From Deltaproteobacteria bacterium (GTDB taxonomy: Bacteria; Desulfobacterota; Syntrophia; Syntrophales; UBA2210): 33,542 bases of DNA. The DNA lies in assembly GCA_026388515.1 (NCBI GenBank), contig JAPLJO010000114.1, positions 1 through 33,542 of the forward strand, written 5' to 3'. A program made the translations under genes and the position numbers. The notes under the pieces were generated by a model. That model worked only from the letters and a program-made list of their open reading frames with translations. It was not told where the DNA came from and searched no databases. This document shows positions 8,249-17,955 of this stretch, one piece after another; within the stretch, counting starts at the first letter, position 1, and each line of letters opens with the position of its first letter.

Positions 8249-9054
8249 CACGCGACCTCTATGCACTTTTTGGCAACCCTGTCTCGCAGAGCCTTTCACC
8301 GCTCATGATGAACACGGCATTCGCGAAGCTCAATATGCCGGCCCGGTACGCGGCGTTCCAGGTGGATCATGCAGCCGACATCAGAAAACGCATGGATACC
8401 CGTTCGCTCCGCATACGGGGAGCGAGCGTTACCATACCCCACAAGGTGGCAGTGATGGACTGCCTTGACGGTCTGACGGAAAGTGCGGGGGCCATCGGCG
8501 CCGTCAATACCATCATCCGGGCGGATGACAGGCTCACCGGCGACAACACGGACTGGATAGGCATCATCCGGGCTCTATCGGAGCATATGGAGATTGCGGG
8601 AAGCACGTTTCTTATCGTGGGGGCGGGCGGCACCGCGAGAGCGGCGCTGTACGGCATTATCTCGAAAGGCGGCATCCCCTCCGTCACCAGCCGTTCCGCC
8701 GTAAAGGGCGAAGCACTGGCGAAGGAGTTCGGGTGCGACTTTCTCCACCCCGACGACCTGCCCGGCGTCATTGCAGATTGCCTCATCAATACGACACCGC
8801 TCGGCATGAAGGGATACGGCGATGCATCACCCGTTCCGTCGGGAATACTTGAGCGCTTTGCTTCGGTGATGGATGTCATCTACAATCCCCCGGTCACGAA
8901 GCTTCTCAGCGATGCAGCGGCGCGCGGATGCACCACGATTTCGGGTGTCTCCATGTTCGTCAGCCAGGGCGCTGAGCAGCTGAGGCAATGGACCGGCATG
9001 ACGCCCCCTGAAGAACTGATGAAACAGGTGGTCATGGAAAAACTCACAATATGA
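8245..9054 (+). CDS. aroE: Shikimate dehydrogenase
   Basis: A 269-aa NADP-dependent enzyme reducing 3-dehydroshikimate to shikimate. The N-terminal substrate domain has GNPVSQSLSPLMMN (10-23), VTIPHK with catalytic K67, GAVNTI with N88 and GDNTDWIG with D103. The dinucleotide fold has VGAGGTARAALYG (125-137), followed by SRSAVKG where NADP-specific residues normally sit. DVIYNPP and GVSMFVSQGAEQLRQWTG close the protein. It overlaps aroD and aroA by ATGA. Confidence 0.96.
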   Translation: MTRDLYALFGNPVSQSLSPLMMNTAFAKLNMPARYAAFQVDHAADIRKRMDTRSLRIRGASVTIPHKVAVMDCLDGLTESAGAIGAVNTIIRADDRLTGDNTDWIGIIRALSEHMEIAGSTFLIVGAGGTARAALYGIISKGGIPSVTSRSAVKGEALAKEFGCDFLHPDDLPGVIADCLINTTPLGMKGYGDASPVPSGILERFASVMDVIYNPPVTKLLSDAAARGCTTISGVSMFVSQGAEQLRQWTGMTPPEELMKQVVMEKLTI

Positions 9055-10313
9055 TTACGATACAGCCACTGCACAACCTCGACGCCACGGTACGCGCACC
9101 CGGCTCGAAGAGCCTGACACAGCGCGCGCTCGTGATTGCCTCGCTCGCCGCGGGGACCTCGACGATTACCCATCCGCTCATCGCGGACGACACGCGCTGC
9201 CTCATCGAAGCACTTCGCCTGCTGGGGGCGCACATTGATGAAGATGAGAACTCGCTCCGCGTTACCGGCACGGCGGGCCGGATACAAAATCCCGGCACCA
9301 GGCTTCTTCTCGACAATAACGGCACGGCGCTCCGTTTCCTGGTATCGGTTGCCACCCTCGGCGTGGGACGTTATATTATCGACGGGAGTGACCGGCTGAG
9401 GGAACGCCCCGTGAAGCCTCTTCTCGATGCCCTCGCGGTACTCGGTGTCGAGAGCCGGACCGTCGAGAACTGCGGCTGCCCGCCGGTGGTGATACAGGGG
9501 CGGGGAAGACTGGAAGGCGGCACCGTTACGTTCAGGAATTCCGAAAGCAGCCAGTACATCTCGTCGCTGCTCATTGCCGCGCCCTGTGCCGCGGGCCCCA
9601 TCGAAATCAGGGTCGAGGGGGATATGGTGTCGAAGCCTTACATTGATATGACCATGGATGTAATGAAACGGTTCGGCGTGGAAGCAGCCGCGCATGAAGG
9701 TGCATATCGTGTGAACGCACCACAGCACTACCTTCCCTGTGAGTTCGCCGTTGAGGGTGATATTTCGAGCGCCTCATATTTCTTTCTTGCCGCGGCCCTC
9801 TGCCGGGGAAAGGTACGGGTTGAAAATCTGAACGCCGGCACCATCCAGGGAGACCGGCGGGTTCTTGATATTTTTCAGCGTCTCGGCTGCCGTGTTTCGA
9901 AGGGAGACGGCTGGATTGAGGTCAATGGAGATGTGACCTCCGCGGGCGATTTTCTTTTTGACATGGCCGACATACCGGACATGGTTCCCACCGTCGCCGT
10001 CCTCTCGGCATTCCGTCGGGGACGGACGGTCATTTCAAAGGTTCCCCATCTCCGGGTGAAGGAGAGCGACCGCATTGCCGCCCTTGTCACCGAACTCAAC
10101 CGGATCGGCGTCAGTGCGGATGAACGTACCGACGGCCTTGTCATCGAAGGAGGTTCTCCCCACGGAGCGGTCATTGAGACCTATGGGGATCACCGCATCG
10201 CCATGAGCTTCGCCGCGGCAGGTCTGGCCATGGAAGGCATCAGCATTAAAGATGAAGAGTGCGTCAGAAAATCCTTCCCGGATTTCTGGAAAACACTCGG
10301 GGAGCTCTCTTGA
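9051..10313 (+). CDS. aroA: 5-enolpyruvylshikimate-3-phosphate (EPSP) synthase
   Basis: A 420-aa enzyme that adds enolpyruvate from PEP to shikimate-3-phosphate. Signature blocks are PGSKSLTQRALVIA (K20 in the PEP site), LDNNGTALRFL, DGSDRLRERPVKPLL, SSQYISSLLIAAP, GDISSASYFF, KESDRIAALVTELNRIG and YGDHRIAMSFAAAGL. The NNGTALR block, where the classical enzymes have GNAGTAxR/T, may matter for inhibitor sensitivity, but this cannot be judged by eye. It overlaps aroE by ATGA and aroK by a single base (TGATG). Confidence 0.96.
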   Translation: MITIQPLHNLDATVRAPGSKSLTQRALVIASLAAGTSTITHPLIADDTRCLIEALRLLGAHIDEDENSLRVTGTAGRIQNPGTRLLLDNNGTALRFLVSVATLGVGRYIIDGSDRLRERPVKPLLDALAVLGVESRTVENCGCPPVVIQGRGRLEGGTVTFRNSESSQYISSLLIAAPCAAGPIEIRVEGDMVSKPYIDMTMDVMKRFGVEAAAHEGAYRVNAPQHYLPCEFAVEGDISSASYFFLAAALCRGKVRVENLNAGTIQGDRRVLDIFQRLGCRVSKGDGWIEVNGDVTSAGDFLFDMADIPDMVPTVAVLSAFRRGRTVISKVPHLRVKESDRIAALVTELNRIGVSADERTDGLVIEGGSPHGAVIETYGDHRIAMSFAAAGLAMEGISIKDEECVRKSFPDFWKTLGELS

Positions 10314-10864
10314 TGAAGCATATTGTTCTTATCGGATACCGGGGCACCGGGAAATCCACGGTGGGAAGAAACCTGGCGGCGAAACTTGACCTTCCCTTCG
10401 TCGATACCGATGACCTCATCCGGCAGGAGACCGGCAAAACAGTGCGTGAACTCGTAGAAGAAGGAGGCTGGCCGCTCTTCCGTTTCCACGAAAAACAGGT
10501 TATACAGAGACTCGCGGAGAATGCCGCACCCGGCACTGTAATCGCCTCGGGGGGCGGCGTCTTCGATGACGGTGAATGCAGAGGTCTCATGCAGTCGAAA
10601 GGAGTATTCGTCTGGCTCTATGCCGACCTTTACACCATCATTGAGAGAATCGCGGGTGACACGGAAGGAGCGGACCAGAGGCCACCGCTCGATGGCGCCG
10701 ACGCTGTGCGCGAGGCGGCTGCAGTTCTCGAACGAAGAATCCCCGTCTATCGGAGTCTTGCCGATATTACGGTCAACACGGAGGGTAAAACGATCGGGGA
10801 GATAGTCTCAGAAATACACATCTGTCTCGCCATGAGGGAATGCCAATGTCAGGAAACACCATAG
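10313..10864 (+). CDS. aroK: Shikimate kinase
   Basis: The ORF track starts at 10259, but the ATG at 10313 sharing one base with the aroA stop gives the proper N-terminus MKHIVLIGYRGTGKSTVGRN (183 aa). The enzyme phosphorylates shikimate at C3 using ATP. Walker A is GYRGTGKST (8-16); the shikimate-binding DTDD lies at 31-34, FRFHE around R57 and ASGGGVFDD at 78-86. A lid segment with DQRPPL follows. Its stop lies beyond the start of aroC, an overlap of 19 bp. Confidence 0.94.
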   Translation: MKHIVLIGYRGTGKSTVGRNLAAKLDLPFVDTDDLIRQETGKTVRELVEEGGWPLFRFHEKQVIQRLAENAAPGTVIASGGGVFDDGECRGLMQSKGVFVWLYADLYTIIERIAGDTEGADQRPPLDGADAVREAAAVLERRIPVYRSLADITVNTEGKTIGEIVSEIHICLAMRECQCQETP

Positions 10865-11928
10865 GCGCCATATTCAAGCTCACCACGTGGGGCGAATCAC
10901 ATGGTCCCGCCGTCGGGGCAGTGATAGACGGCTGCCCGCCGGGGATTTTCCTCACTGAGGCGGAGATCCAGGCCGAACTTGACAGGCGGCGGCCGGGCAC
11001 GCTCTCCTCCGGCTCGCCCAGAGAAGAAGAGGACACCGTGGAAATTCTCTCCGGCACATTCAAAGGTGTCACCACTGGAACGCCGATTGCACTCATGATA
11101 CGAAACCGGGACGCGAAGAGCTCCGACTATGAAGACATGAAAAACATCTTCAGGCCCGGACACGGGGATTACACCTATTTCAGGAAGTACGGCATGCGTG
11201 ATCACCGTGGCGGCGGGCGCGCGTCGGGACGCGAGACGGCGGCCCGCGTGGCGGCGGGGGCCATCGCACGGAAAGTGATTGCGGAAAGCGGCATTCACGT
11301 CATCGCCTATACGAAGGAACTAGGCGGCATTGCGGCGGAGACACTTGATCTCGCGGAGAAAGAAAAAAACCTCCTCCTCTGCCCCGATCCGAAGGCAGTA
11401 CCCCTCATGGAGGCAAAACTCAAGGAAGCGCGGGAAAAAGGCGACACGCTGGGGGGCATCGTGGAGATTGTGGTGACGGGATGCCCGGCGGGACTGGGGG
11501 AACCTGTTTTTGATAAGATGGATGCGGATTTTGCAAAAGCCCTCATGAGCATCGGCACCGTCAAGGGAGTTGAAATCGGCGCCGGTTTTGATGCCTCGCG
11601 CATGACGGGCTCCACATGCAACGATCCCCTCACCTCCGAGGGGTTTCTCACCAACAACGCGGGCGGAATACTTGCAGGCATCACGAACGGCGCGGACATT
11701 ATCCTGCGTGCCGCCTGCAAACCGATACCATCCATCTCGCTGCCGCAGCAGACCATGGACACCGAGGGAAACCCTGCCACCATCAGCATTTCAGGCCGGC
11801 ACGACATATGCGTCATTCCACGCATCATCCCCGTCTGCGAGGCAATGGTGTGCCTGGTACTCGCAGATCATCTCCTTCGCCAGCGGGCACTTAATAAAAA
11901 TATTGACAGCAGCGAAAAACCCTGTTAG
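10846..11928 (+). CDS. aroC: Chorismate synthase
   Basis: This FMN-dependent enzyme makes chorismate from EPSP, the last common step. The ORF track starts at 10840 (MPMSGNT), but GAGGGA at 10834-10839 is correctly spaced for the ATG at 10846, giving MSGNTIGAIFKLTTWGESHG, the usual N-terminus (360 aa). Other signatures are GCPPG, RRRPG, MRDHRGGGRASGRETAARVAAG and RHDICVIPRIIPVCEAMV. It is the last gene before the trp leader. A perfect -35 hexamer lies in its final codons and its stop codon overlaps the candidate -10 of the internal trp promoter. Confidence 0.96.
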   Translation: MSGNTIGAIFKLTTWGESHGPAVGAVIDGCPPGIFLTEAEIQAELDRRRPGTLSSGSPREEEDTVEILSGTFKGVTTGTPIALMIRNRDAKSSDYEDMKNIFRPGHGDYTYFRKYGMRDHRGGGRASGRETAARVAAGAIARKVIAESGIHVIAYTKELGGIAAETLDLAEKEKNLLLCPDPKAVPLMEAKLKEAREKGDTLGGIVEIVVTGCPAGLGEPVFDKMDADFAKALMSIGTVKGVEIGAGFDASRMTGSTCNDPLTSEGFLTNNAGGILAGITNGADIILRAACKPIPSISLPQQTMDTEGNPATISISGRHDICVIPRIIPVCEAMVCLVLADHLLRQRALNKNIDSSEKPC

Positions 11929-11931
11929 TCG
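11903..11931 (+). promoter_or_regulatory. Candidate internal promoter for the trp segment
   Basis: A perfect TTGACA (11903-11908) lies in the end of aroC, followed after 17 bp by TAGTCG (11926-11931), which is a weak -10. Initiation would fall about 25 bases before the trp leader ATG, the expected geometry. The -35 and position are good; the -10 is poor. Confidence 0.42.
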
Positions 11932-11961
11932 GGTGCAGCATACAGCAACGGGAACGTCATA

Positions 11962-12036
11962 ATGATTTCACAATTCAGCATAAAGAATAACTGGTGGTGG
12001 TATCCGGACATACTGAAGGGGTTCGTCCACCGCTGA
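11962..12036 (+). CDS. trpL: Tryptophan leader peptide, three tandem Trp codons
   Basis: A 24-codon ORF not in the ORF track, between aroC and trpE. Codons 11-13 are TGG TGG TGG, followed by Tyr. Given the rarity of Trp codons, three in a row directly upstream of trpE and two strong hairpins identify a trp attenuator leader. The ribosome site is weak (CGGGAA). The Trp codons (GGTGGTGG) can also pair with CCACC at 12026-12030 near the stop, the usual first hairpin of such leaders. Ribosome stalling on uncharged tRNA-Trp would prevent this pairing. Confidence 0.9.
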   Translation: MISQFSIKNNWWWYPDILKGFVHR

Positions 12037-12054
12037 TCTTTACCGTCAATGCAT

Positions 12055-12153
12055 AAAAGGCCGTGGGGAATCTCCTGAATCCCCACGGCCTTTTATATTT
12101 GTACCATCATAGGGATTAACATGAAAAGGCCGTGAGTCATCACGGCCTTTTTT
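12055..12153 (+). promoter_or_regulatory. trp attenuator with two competing hairpins
   Basis: Hairpin 1 pairs AAAAGGCCGTGGGGA (12055-12069) with its perfect complement at 12080-12094 and is followed by ATATTT. Hairpin 2 pairs AAAAGGCCGTGA (12124-12135) with TCACGGCCTTTT (12140-12151), followed by more T. The arms are shared: CACGGCCTTTT of hairpin 1 is exactly complementary to AAAAGGCCGTG of hairpin 2 (11 bp), so a central antiterminator can replace both. The trpE ribosome site begins about 8 bases after hairpin 2. Both hairpins have T-rich tails, so this may be a double terminator. Confidence 0.85.
12124..12153 (+). terminator. trp attenuator terminator
   Basis: A 12-bp stem with a 4-nt loop (GTCA) ending in six T, placed immediately before the trpE ribosome site. 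In the attenuator model it forms when Trp-tRNA is plentiful. Confidence 0.82.
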
Positions 12154-12171
12154 ATTGGCGAAAGGAGCACT

Positions 12172-13650
12172 ATGTACTACCCGTCACTCAATGAATTTAA
12201 AACTCTTGCCACGCCGGGACGCATGGTTCCCGTCTTCAGGGAAATCCTCGCCGACATGGAGACACCCGTCTCGGCCTTTCAGAAACTCGCAGGAAAACAA
12301 TATGCCTTTCTCCTCGAAAGCGTGGAAGGCGGGGAGAAATGGGGCCGCTATACATTTCTCGGCGCGGACCCGAGAATGGTCCTCACGGTGCGGGGAACGA
12401 AGGTGCTCATACGGGAACGGGGCAGGACCCGATCGTACGACCACGACGGGCAGCCGCTCGCGTTCCTGAAAGAAATCATCGAGCGGCACACTCCTGTCCA
12501 GGTGTCCGGACTTCCCCGGTTCTACGGCGGCGCCGTCGGATATTTCGGTTACGATATGGTGAGATATTTCGAGCGGCTTCCCGCCCATGCGACAGGCTCG
12601 CCGGTGACCGATGACGCAGTATTTCTCGTTACCGACACACTCATCATCTTCGATAACGTGCGACACACCATCAAGGTGGTCGCATGTGCATTTGTAAATG
12701 ACGGTGACGATACGGAGAGCCTGTACCATGATGCCACCCGGAGCATCGACGGCATGGCACGTCTTCTCATGCGTCGGAAGGCCATCGCGGGACGCCGTGA
12801 GGAGACTCCGAGGCTCCCGTCTTTTACGGCCAATATGTCCCGCTGGGAATATACCAATATCGTCGCACAGGCAAAAGAGTACATTGCCGCCGGCGATATC
12901 ATCCAGGTGGTGCTTTCCCAGCGTTTCACGGGAACATCCCCCGCGCCTGCGCTCGATCTCTACCGTGCGCTCCGCTTCATCAATCCATCGCCCTACATGT
13001 TCTTTCTGAAACTGGGCCGCCTCACCCTCATCGGCTCGTCACCGGAGGTCATGGTGCGGCTCGAAGAGGGAGTTGTTGAGTTGAGACCCATTGCCGGCAC
13101 ACGACGACGCGGCGGGAGCGAACAGGAAGACAGGAAACTCGCCTGCGACCTTCTGCAGGACCCCAAGGAACGGGCCGAGCACGTCATGCTCGTCGATCTG
13201 GGAAGAAACGATCTGGGAAGAATAGCCCGCACCGGCTCCGTGCAGGTAACGCAACTCATGGCAGTGGAGCGCTACTCCCACGTGATGCATCTCGTCTCCA
13301 CCATCAGGGCGGAACTCGCCGCCGGGAAGGACTTCACCGATGTCATCAGGGCAACATTCCCGGCAGGCACGCTCTCGGGAGCGCCCAAGATCAGGGCCAT
13401 GGAAATCATCGACGAGCTGGAGCCGTCCGGGAGGGGGCCCTACGGCGGCGCCGTGGGATACATCGGATATTCGGGCAACATGGATCTGTGCATCACCATA
13501 AGAACCATGGTGCTCGAACGCGGCATCATACACATCCAGAGCGGGGCGGGCATCGTCGCCGACTCCGATCCCGACTCGGAGTACGAAGAAACGAAGAGCA
13601 AGGCACAGGGACTCATACAGGCCGTCCAGATGGCGGCATCAGGCCTGTAA
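12172..13650 (+). CDS. trpE: Anthranilate synthase component I
   Basis: A 492-aa enzyme that converts chorismate and ammonia (from TrpG) to anthranilate, the first step of the Trp branch. The N-terminal domain has FLLESVEGGEKWGRYTFLG (46-64), containing the LLES motif linked to Trp feedback inhibition. The chorismate-binding domain carries LPRFYGGAVGYFGYD, IIQVVLSQRF, SPYMFFL, RPIAGTRRRG, DLGRNDLGRIA, FPAGTLSGAPKIRAMEII and GPYGGAVGYIGYSGNMDLCI. AAAGGAG precedes the ATG. It is the first structural gene after the trp attenuator. trpG follows after 25 bp. Confidence 0.97.
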   Translation: MYYPSLNEFKTLATPGRMVPVFREILADMETPVSAFQKLAGKQYAFLLESVEGGEKWGRYTFLGADPRMVLTVRGTKVLIRERGRTRSYDHDGQPLAFLKEIIERHTPVQVSGLPRFYGGAVGYFGYDMVRYFERLPAHATGSPVTDDAVFLVTDTLIIFDNVRHTIKVVACAFVNDGDDTESLYHDATRSIDGMARLLMRRKAIAGRREETPRLPSFTANMSRWEYTNIVAQAKEYIAAGDIIQVVLSQRFTGTSPAPALDLYRALRFINPSPYMFFLKLGRLTLIGSSPEVMVRLEEGVVELRPIAGTRRRGGSEQEDRKLACDLLQDPKERAEHVMLVDLGRNDLGRIARTGSVQVTQLMAVERYSHVMHLVSTIRAELAAGKDFTDVIRATFPAGTLSGAPKIRAMEIIDELEPSGRGPYGGAVGYIGYSGNMDLCITIRTMVLERGIIHIQSGAGIVADSDPDSEYEETKSKAQGLIQAVQMAASGL

Positions 13651-13675
13651 TACTACCTACAGGGAGAAGATTCAC

Positions 13676-14260
13676 ATGATTCTCATGATAGACAATTACG
13701 ATTCCTTCACCTTCAACCTTGTCCAGTACATTGAACAACTCGGAAGGGAAGTCACGGTGGAACGGAACGACACCATTACCACTGACGACATCGAATCGAT
13801 GCAGCCGGAGGCAATCGTCATTTCTCCGGGTCCCGGCGGTCCCGCCGGCGCAGGCATTACCGTCGATGTAATCAGGCGTTTTTACGAACAGACCCCCATT
13901 ATGGGAATATGCCTCGGCCACCAGGCCATCGGATACAGTTTCGGCGCCGAAGTAGTCCGGGCAGGCTCCCTCATGCACGGGAAAACGTCGGAAATCCTCA
14001 ACGACGGGAGAACCATCTTCAAGGGACTGCCCTCACCTTTTGTTGCAGGCCGCTACCATTCTCTTCTTCTTAAAAGGGATACCATACCGGATTGCCTCGA
14101 AATCAGCGCCGAGACCGGCGAGGGTGAAGTCATGGGGGTCAGGCACCGCCGTTATCCCGTCGAGGGAATCCAGTTTCATCCCGAATCGATACTGACGCCA
14201 AACGGAAAGCGCATCATCAGGAATTTTCTGGAAATCGCCGATCTCTATCGTCATTCATGA
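13676..14260 (+). CDS. trpG: Anthranilate synthase component II (glutamine amidotransferase)
   Basis: A 194-aa class I glutaminase that releases ammonia from glutamine for TrpE. The catalytic triad is visible: GICLGHQ with C79, and GIQFHPESI with H168 and E170. [12 protein letters not shown] (49-60) forms the oxyanion region. It is a free subunit here, not fused to trpD or trpE. It could also serve para-aminobenzoate synthesis, since these subunits are sometimes shared and no pab genes are in the window. A GGGAGA ribosome site precedes the ATG. Confidence 0.95.
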   Translation: MILMIDNYDSFTFNLVQYIEQLGREVTVERNDTITTDDIESMQPEAIVISPGPGGPAGAGITVDVIRRFYEQTPIMGICLGHQAIGYSFGAEVVRAGSLMHGKTSEILNDGRTIFKGLPSPFVAGRYHSLLLKRDTIPDCLEISAETGEGEVMGVRHRRYPVEGIQFHPESILTPNGKRIIRNFLEIADLYRHS

Positions 14261-14277
14261 ATGAAAGGAGTGTCACC

Positions 14278-15288
14278 ATGATCAGGGAAGCCATCGAAAA
14301 GTTCGTGCAACGCATCAACCTCACGGAACAGGAAATGATACGCGTCATGGAGGAAATCATGACGGGAGAGGCGACATCGTCGCAGATTGCCGCGTTCATC
14401 ACCGCGCTCCGAATGAAGGGGGAAACAGTGGACGAGGTCACGGGGGCGGCGCGTGTCATGCGCCGGAAAGCAGTCCGGATCGACGCCCGCTCATCCGTCG
14501 TGGTGGATACCTGCGGTACCGGCGGCGACGGCATGCACACCTTCAATATCTCCACCACCACCGCCTTTGTCGTGGCCGCGGCGGGCATCACCGTCGCCAA
14601 GCACGGGAACCGCGCCGTGTCGAGTGGTTGCGGGAGCGCCGATGTGCTCGAGGCACTCGGCGTGAATATCGACGCACCGCCGGAAGTCGTCGAGGAATGC
14701 GTGCAGACCGCCGGCATCGGATTTCTCTTCGCACCCCGCCTTCACGGCGCCATGAAGTACGCCGTCACACCCCGGAAAGAAATCGGCATCAGGACCATAT
14801 TCAACATGCTGGGGCCTCTCACCAACCCGGCGGGCGCCACGTCACAGCTTCTCGGCGTCTACGACGCGACACTCACCGAGGCATTCGCCGGTGTCCTGAA
14901 GAATCTCGGCACGCGCCGGGCCTTTGTCGTGCACGGTTTTGACGGCCTCGACGAAGCGACCGTCACGGCGGAGACGCGCGTCTCGGAACTGAAAGACGGC
15001 ATTATCAGCACCTATAACATCGACCCGGTACGTTTCTTCGGCGACCGCTGCCACATCGACGATTTAAGAGGCGGCGACGCCTCGGTGAACGCCGAGATTC
15101 TCACGCGTGTGCTTGCCGGACACGACGGGGCATGCAGAAAAGTCGTGCTTCTCAACGCCGCGCTCGCCATCATGGCGGCGGAGAAAACCGGCACCATGGA
15201 GGAAGGCCTCGCCATTGCGGGAGAATGCATCGAAAGCGGTGCCGCTCTTAAGAAGCTGAAGGTGCTGATAGACATGAGTAACGGATGA
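14278..15288 (+). CDS. trpD: Anthranilate phosphoribosyltransferase
   Basis: This enzyme joins anthranilate to PRPP. The ORF track starts at 14257 overlapping trpG, but the ATG at 14278 has AAAGGAG seven bases upstream and gives [20 protein letters not shown], the usual N-terminus (336 aa). PRPP and substrate motifs are [17 protein letters not shown] (77-93), [19 protein letters not shown] (107-125), [13 protein letters not shown], and [14 protein letters not shown]. Length is normal. Confidence 0.96.
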   Translation: MIREAIEKFVQRINLTEQEMIRVMEEIMTGEATSSQIAAFITALRMKGETVDEVTGAARVMRRKAVRIDARSSVVVDTCGTGGDGMHTFNISTTTAFVVAAAGITVAKHGNRAVSSGCGSADVLEALGVNIDAPPEVVEECVQTAGIGFLFAPRLHGAMKYAVTPRKEIGIRTIFNMLGPLTNPAGATSQLLGVYDATLTEAFAGVLKNLGTRRAFVVHGFDGLDEATVTAETRVSELKDGIISTYNIDPVRFFGDRCHIDDLRGGDASVNAEILTRVLAGHDGACRKVVLLNAALAIMAAEKTGTMEEGLAIAGECIESGAALKKLKVLIDMSNG

Positions 15289-15297
15289 AAATACACC

Positions 15298-16086
15298 ATG
15301 ATACTGGATCGTATACTTACACATAAAAAGAACGAGGTGGAAGAACTGAAGCGTTCCACAGGACGTGCGTCTCTTGAACGGGCCGTCCGGGATCTTCCCC
15401 CAACGCGAGATTTCGCCGTAGCGCTCCGAAAGCGCGAGTGTGCCGTCATTGCTGAGATCAAGAGTCGTTCCCCATCGGCGGGCACCATCCTTGACAACTT
15501 CGATCACCGGACCATCGCCGCGATCTACGAATCACACGGCGCCGCCGCCATATCGGTCATCACGGACAGGCATTTTTTCGGCGGTGACCGCTCCTTTCTT
15601 GCCGATATACGAAGCACCGTCTCACTGCCCCTGCTCCGCAAGGATTTCATCATCGATGACTGCCAGATCATAGAGACGCGTGCACTCGGAGCCGATGCCG
15701 TGCTGCTCATCGCGATGATACTTGATGCACGCACGCTTCGAAGCTTCATCATGCGTGCGGAGTCGCTTGGAATGACGCCGCTCGTTGAAGTGCATTCCAA
15801 TGAGGACGTAAAGAGAGCGCTCGCTGCCGGCGCCCGTGTGATAGGCATCAATAACCGTGACCTGCAAACCTTCAAAACCGATATCACGGTAAGCGCGAAC
15901 CTCGTGCCTTTCATACCGGAAGATATTCTTGTGGTGAGTGAAAGCGGGATTCGCACACGAAATGACATCGACACGCTCATGGCAGTGGGTATCCGGGCAT
16001 TTCTCGTGGGCGAGGCACTTATGAAGGCTGCTGATAGAGGCGGGACGCTCCGCACGCTCCTCGGAAGAGACGACTACAATGCCTGA
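15298..16086 (+). CDS. trpC: Indole-3-glycerol phosphate synthase
   Basis: A 262-aa TIM-barrel enzyme closing the indole ring. Motifs are AEIKSRSPSAG (52-62, with catalytic E53 and K55), LLRKDFIIDDCQI, GADAVLLI, LVEVHSNED, IGINNRDLQTF and VVSESGIRT. It is separate from trpF, unlike the fused TrpCF of enterobacteria. It starts 9 bp after trpD without a strong ribosome site and overlaps trpF by 8 bp. Confidence 0.96.
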   Translation: MILDRILTHKKNEVEELKRSTGRASLERAVRDLPPTRDFAVALRKRECAVIAEIKSRSPSAGTILDNFDHRTIAAIYESHGAAAISVITDRHFFGGDRSFLADIRSTVSLPLLRKDFIIDDCQIIETRALGADAVLLIAMILDARTLRSFIMRAESLGMTPLVEVHSNEDVKRALAAGARVIGINNRDLQTFKTDITVSANLVPFIPEDILVVSESGIRTRNDIDTLMAVGIRAFLVGEALMKAADRGGTLRTLLGRDDYNA

Positions 16087-16759
16087 AGTAAAAATATGCG
16101 GAATCACCAGGATTGAAGATGCCCTCGCCGCTGTGGAATGCGGCGCCGATGCCCTGGGTTTCGTCTTTTACCGCAAGAGCCCCCGGTGTATTCATCCCGA
16201 AGCCGCCAGGCGCATCATAGATGCTCTACCCCGCACCGTTTCCTCAGTAGGGGTGTTCGTCAACGAAGACATAGGGATCGTTACCAGCACGATGGAGTTC
16301 TGCGGGCTTTCCATGATTCAGCTTCACGGAAATGAATCGCCGGATTATTCGAGGATGTTTCCTCTCTCGAGGATAATCAAGGCTTTTTCACCGTCTTCCG
16401 AAGAAGATCTTGATGCCGCCCTTCGCTATCCATGCCGTGCCGTACTCATCGACGCCAGTGTCCCGGGACAATACGGCGGCACCGGGAAAAGGGCCGACTG
16501 GGAACTCGCGGCGAGACTGCGGGAAGCGCGCCCCCTTATAATCTCCGGCGGGCTCTCTTCAGAGAACATCATCGAGGCGATCCGGGTACTATCGCCTGAC
16601 GCGGTGGACGCAAGCAGCGGTGTCGAGATCACACCCGGCCTGAAAGATATCGATAGAATGGAGACATTCATTAAAGCCGTTCGAACCGCCGAGGAGTCCG
16701 GTACTGTTCGGCGGCACACAATTTTCACCATCACTGCATCCGGAGAGACACAACAATGA
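16079..16759 (+). CDS. trpF: Phosphoribosylanthranilate isomerase
   Basis: A 226-aa TIM-barrel isomerase. Motifs are VKICGITR (4-11, with catalytic C7), [34 protein letters not shown] (catalytic Asp), [19 protein letters not shown] and DASSGVE. The last 20 or so residues extend beyond the usual end. It overlaps trpC by 8 bp and trpB by ATGA. Confidence 0.95.
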   Translation: MPEVKICGITRIEDALAAVECGADALGFVFYRKSPRCIHPEAARRIIDALPRTVSSVGVFVNEDIGIVTSTMEFCGLSMIQLHGNESPDYSRMFPLSRIIKAFSPSSEEDLDAALRYPCRAVLIDASVPGQYGGTGKRADWELAARLREARPLIISGGLSSENIIEAIRVLSPDAVDASSGVEITPGLKDIDRMETFIKAVRTAEESGTVRRHTIFTITASGETQQ

Positions 16760-17955
16760 AAAAAAGACTGCCTGATAAAAAAGGACATTTCGGGATTTTC
16801 GGAGGACGGTACGTTGCGGAAACACTCATTCCGGCCCTCGTGGAGCTGGAGGCATCATATAAGAGTGCGAAAAAAGACCGGGCATTCACGCGGGAGCTGG
16901 CCCATTATTCCCGCGATTATGCGGGGCGAGAGACACCTTTGTACTTCGCGTCACGCATGACGAAGGCGCTTGGCGGCGCGAGAATCTACCTGAAGCGGGA
17001 AGACCTCTGCCACACGGGCTCCCACAAAATTAACAATACCCTCGGCCAGGCGCTCCTGGCACGACGCATGGGGAAAAACCGCGTGATCGCCGAGACGGGC
17101 GCCGGCCAGCACGGTGTCGCCACCGCCACCGTCGCGGCCCTTTTCGGCATGACCTGTCGCGTGTTCATGGGAACCGAGGATGTGGCGCGTCAGTCATCCA
17201 ACGTGCTCCGGATGCGGATGCTGGGCGCGGAAGTGGTTCCCGTGGAGAGTGGCACGAGGACCCTCAAGGACGCCATGAATGAAGCGATGCGCCACTGGGT
17301 ATCCCATGTGAGAGACACCTTTTATGTCATCGGCACGACGGCAGGTCCGCACCCCTACCCTGCCATGGTAAGAGATTTCCAGAGCGTGATCGGTCGGGAG
17401 ACGAAACGCCAGATCATGCAACAGGAAGGCAGCCTTCCCGATTTTCTTATCGCCTGTATCGGCGGCGGCAGCAACGCCATGGGGCTTTTTCATCCTTTTC
17501 TTCATTACCGCGGTGTGCATATGATCGGCGTCGAAGCGGCGGGCGCGGGAATCCATACGGGCATGCATGCAGCGAGCATCACCGCTGGGAAGTTAGGCGT
17601 CCTTCATGGCAACAAAACCTTCCTTCTCCAGGATGATGACGGGCAGATCCAGGAAACTCACTCCATCGCGGCGGGACTGGATTACCCCGGCGTCGGGCCG
17701 GAACATGCCTACCTCCATGACACGGGCCGCGCGGACTACGTCGCTGTCGATGACGATGAGGCGGTCAAGGCGGCGCTCTTCCTTTCACGACACGAGGGAA
17801 TCATCCCGGCCATGGAAAGCGCCCACGCCCTTGCCTATGTCATGAAACTGGCGCCCCGGCTTCGCAAAGACAAAATCATCATCGTCAATCTCTCGGGAAG
17901 AGGTGACAAGGACGCGGGCATTATCGCCGCGAGAATGAAGGAGCGGGTTGCATGA
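16756..17955 (+). CDS. trpB: Tryptophan synthase beta chain
   Basis: A 399-aa PLP enzyme joining indole and serine. The PLP lysine is K91 in [27 protein letters not shown] (113-125) and the phosphate-binding [13 protein letters not shown] follow. The N-terminal [16 protein letters not shown] and the C-terminal [10 protein letters not shown] are typical of the TrpB1 type that pairs with TrpA. It overlaps trpF and trpA by ATGA. Confidence 0.97.
   Translation: MKKRLPDKKGHFGIFGGRYVAETLIPALVELEASYKSAKKDRAFTRELAHYSRDYAGRETPLYFASRMTKALGGARIYLKREDLCHTGSHKINNTLGQALLARRMGKNRVIAETGAGQHGVATATVAALFGMTCRVFMGTEDVARQSSNVLRMRMLGAEVVPVESGTRTLKDAMNEAMRHWVSHVRDTFYVIGTTAGPHPYPAMVRDFQSVIGRETKRQIMQQEGSLPDFLIACIGGGSNAMGLFHPFLHYRGVHMIGVEAAGAGIHTGMHAASITAGKLGVLHGNKTFLLQDDDGQIQETHSIAAGLDYPGVGPEHAYLHDTGRADYVAVDDDEAVKAALFLSRHEGIIPAMESAHALAYVMKLAPRLRKDKIIIVNLSGRGDKDAGIIAARMKERVA

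Noticed and set aside
11616-11894. Plus-strand ORF of 92 aa inside aroC
   Set aside because: Out-of-frame shadow of aroC in GC-rich coding DNA.
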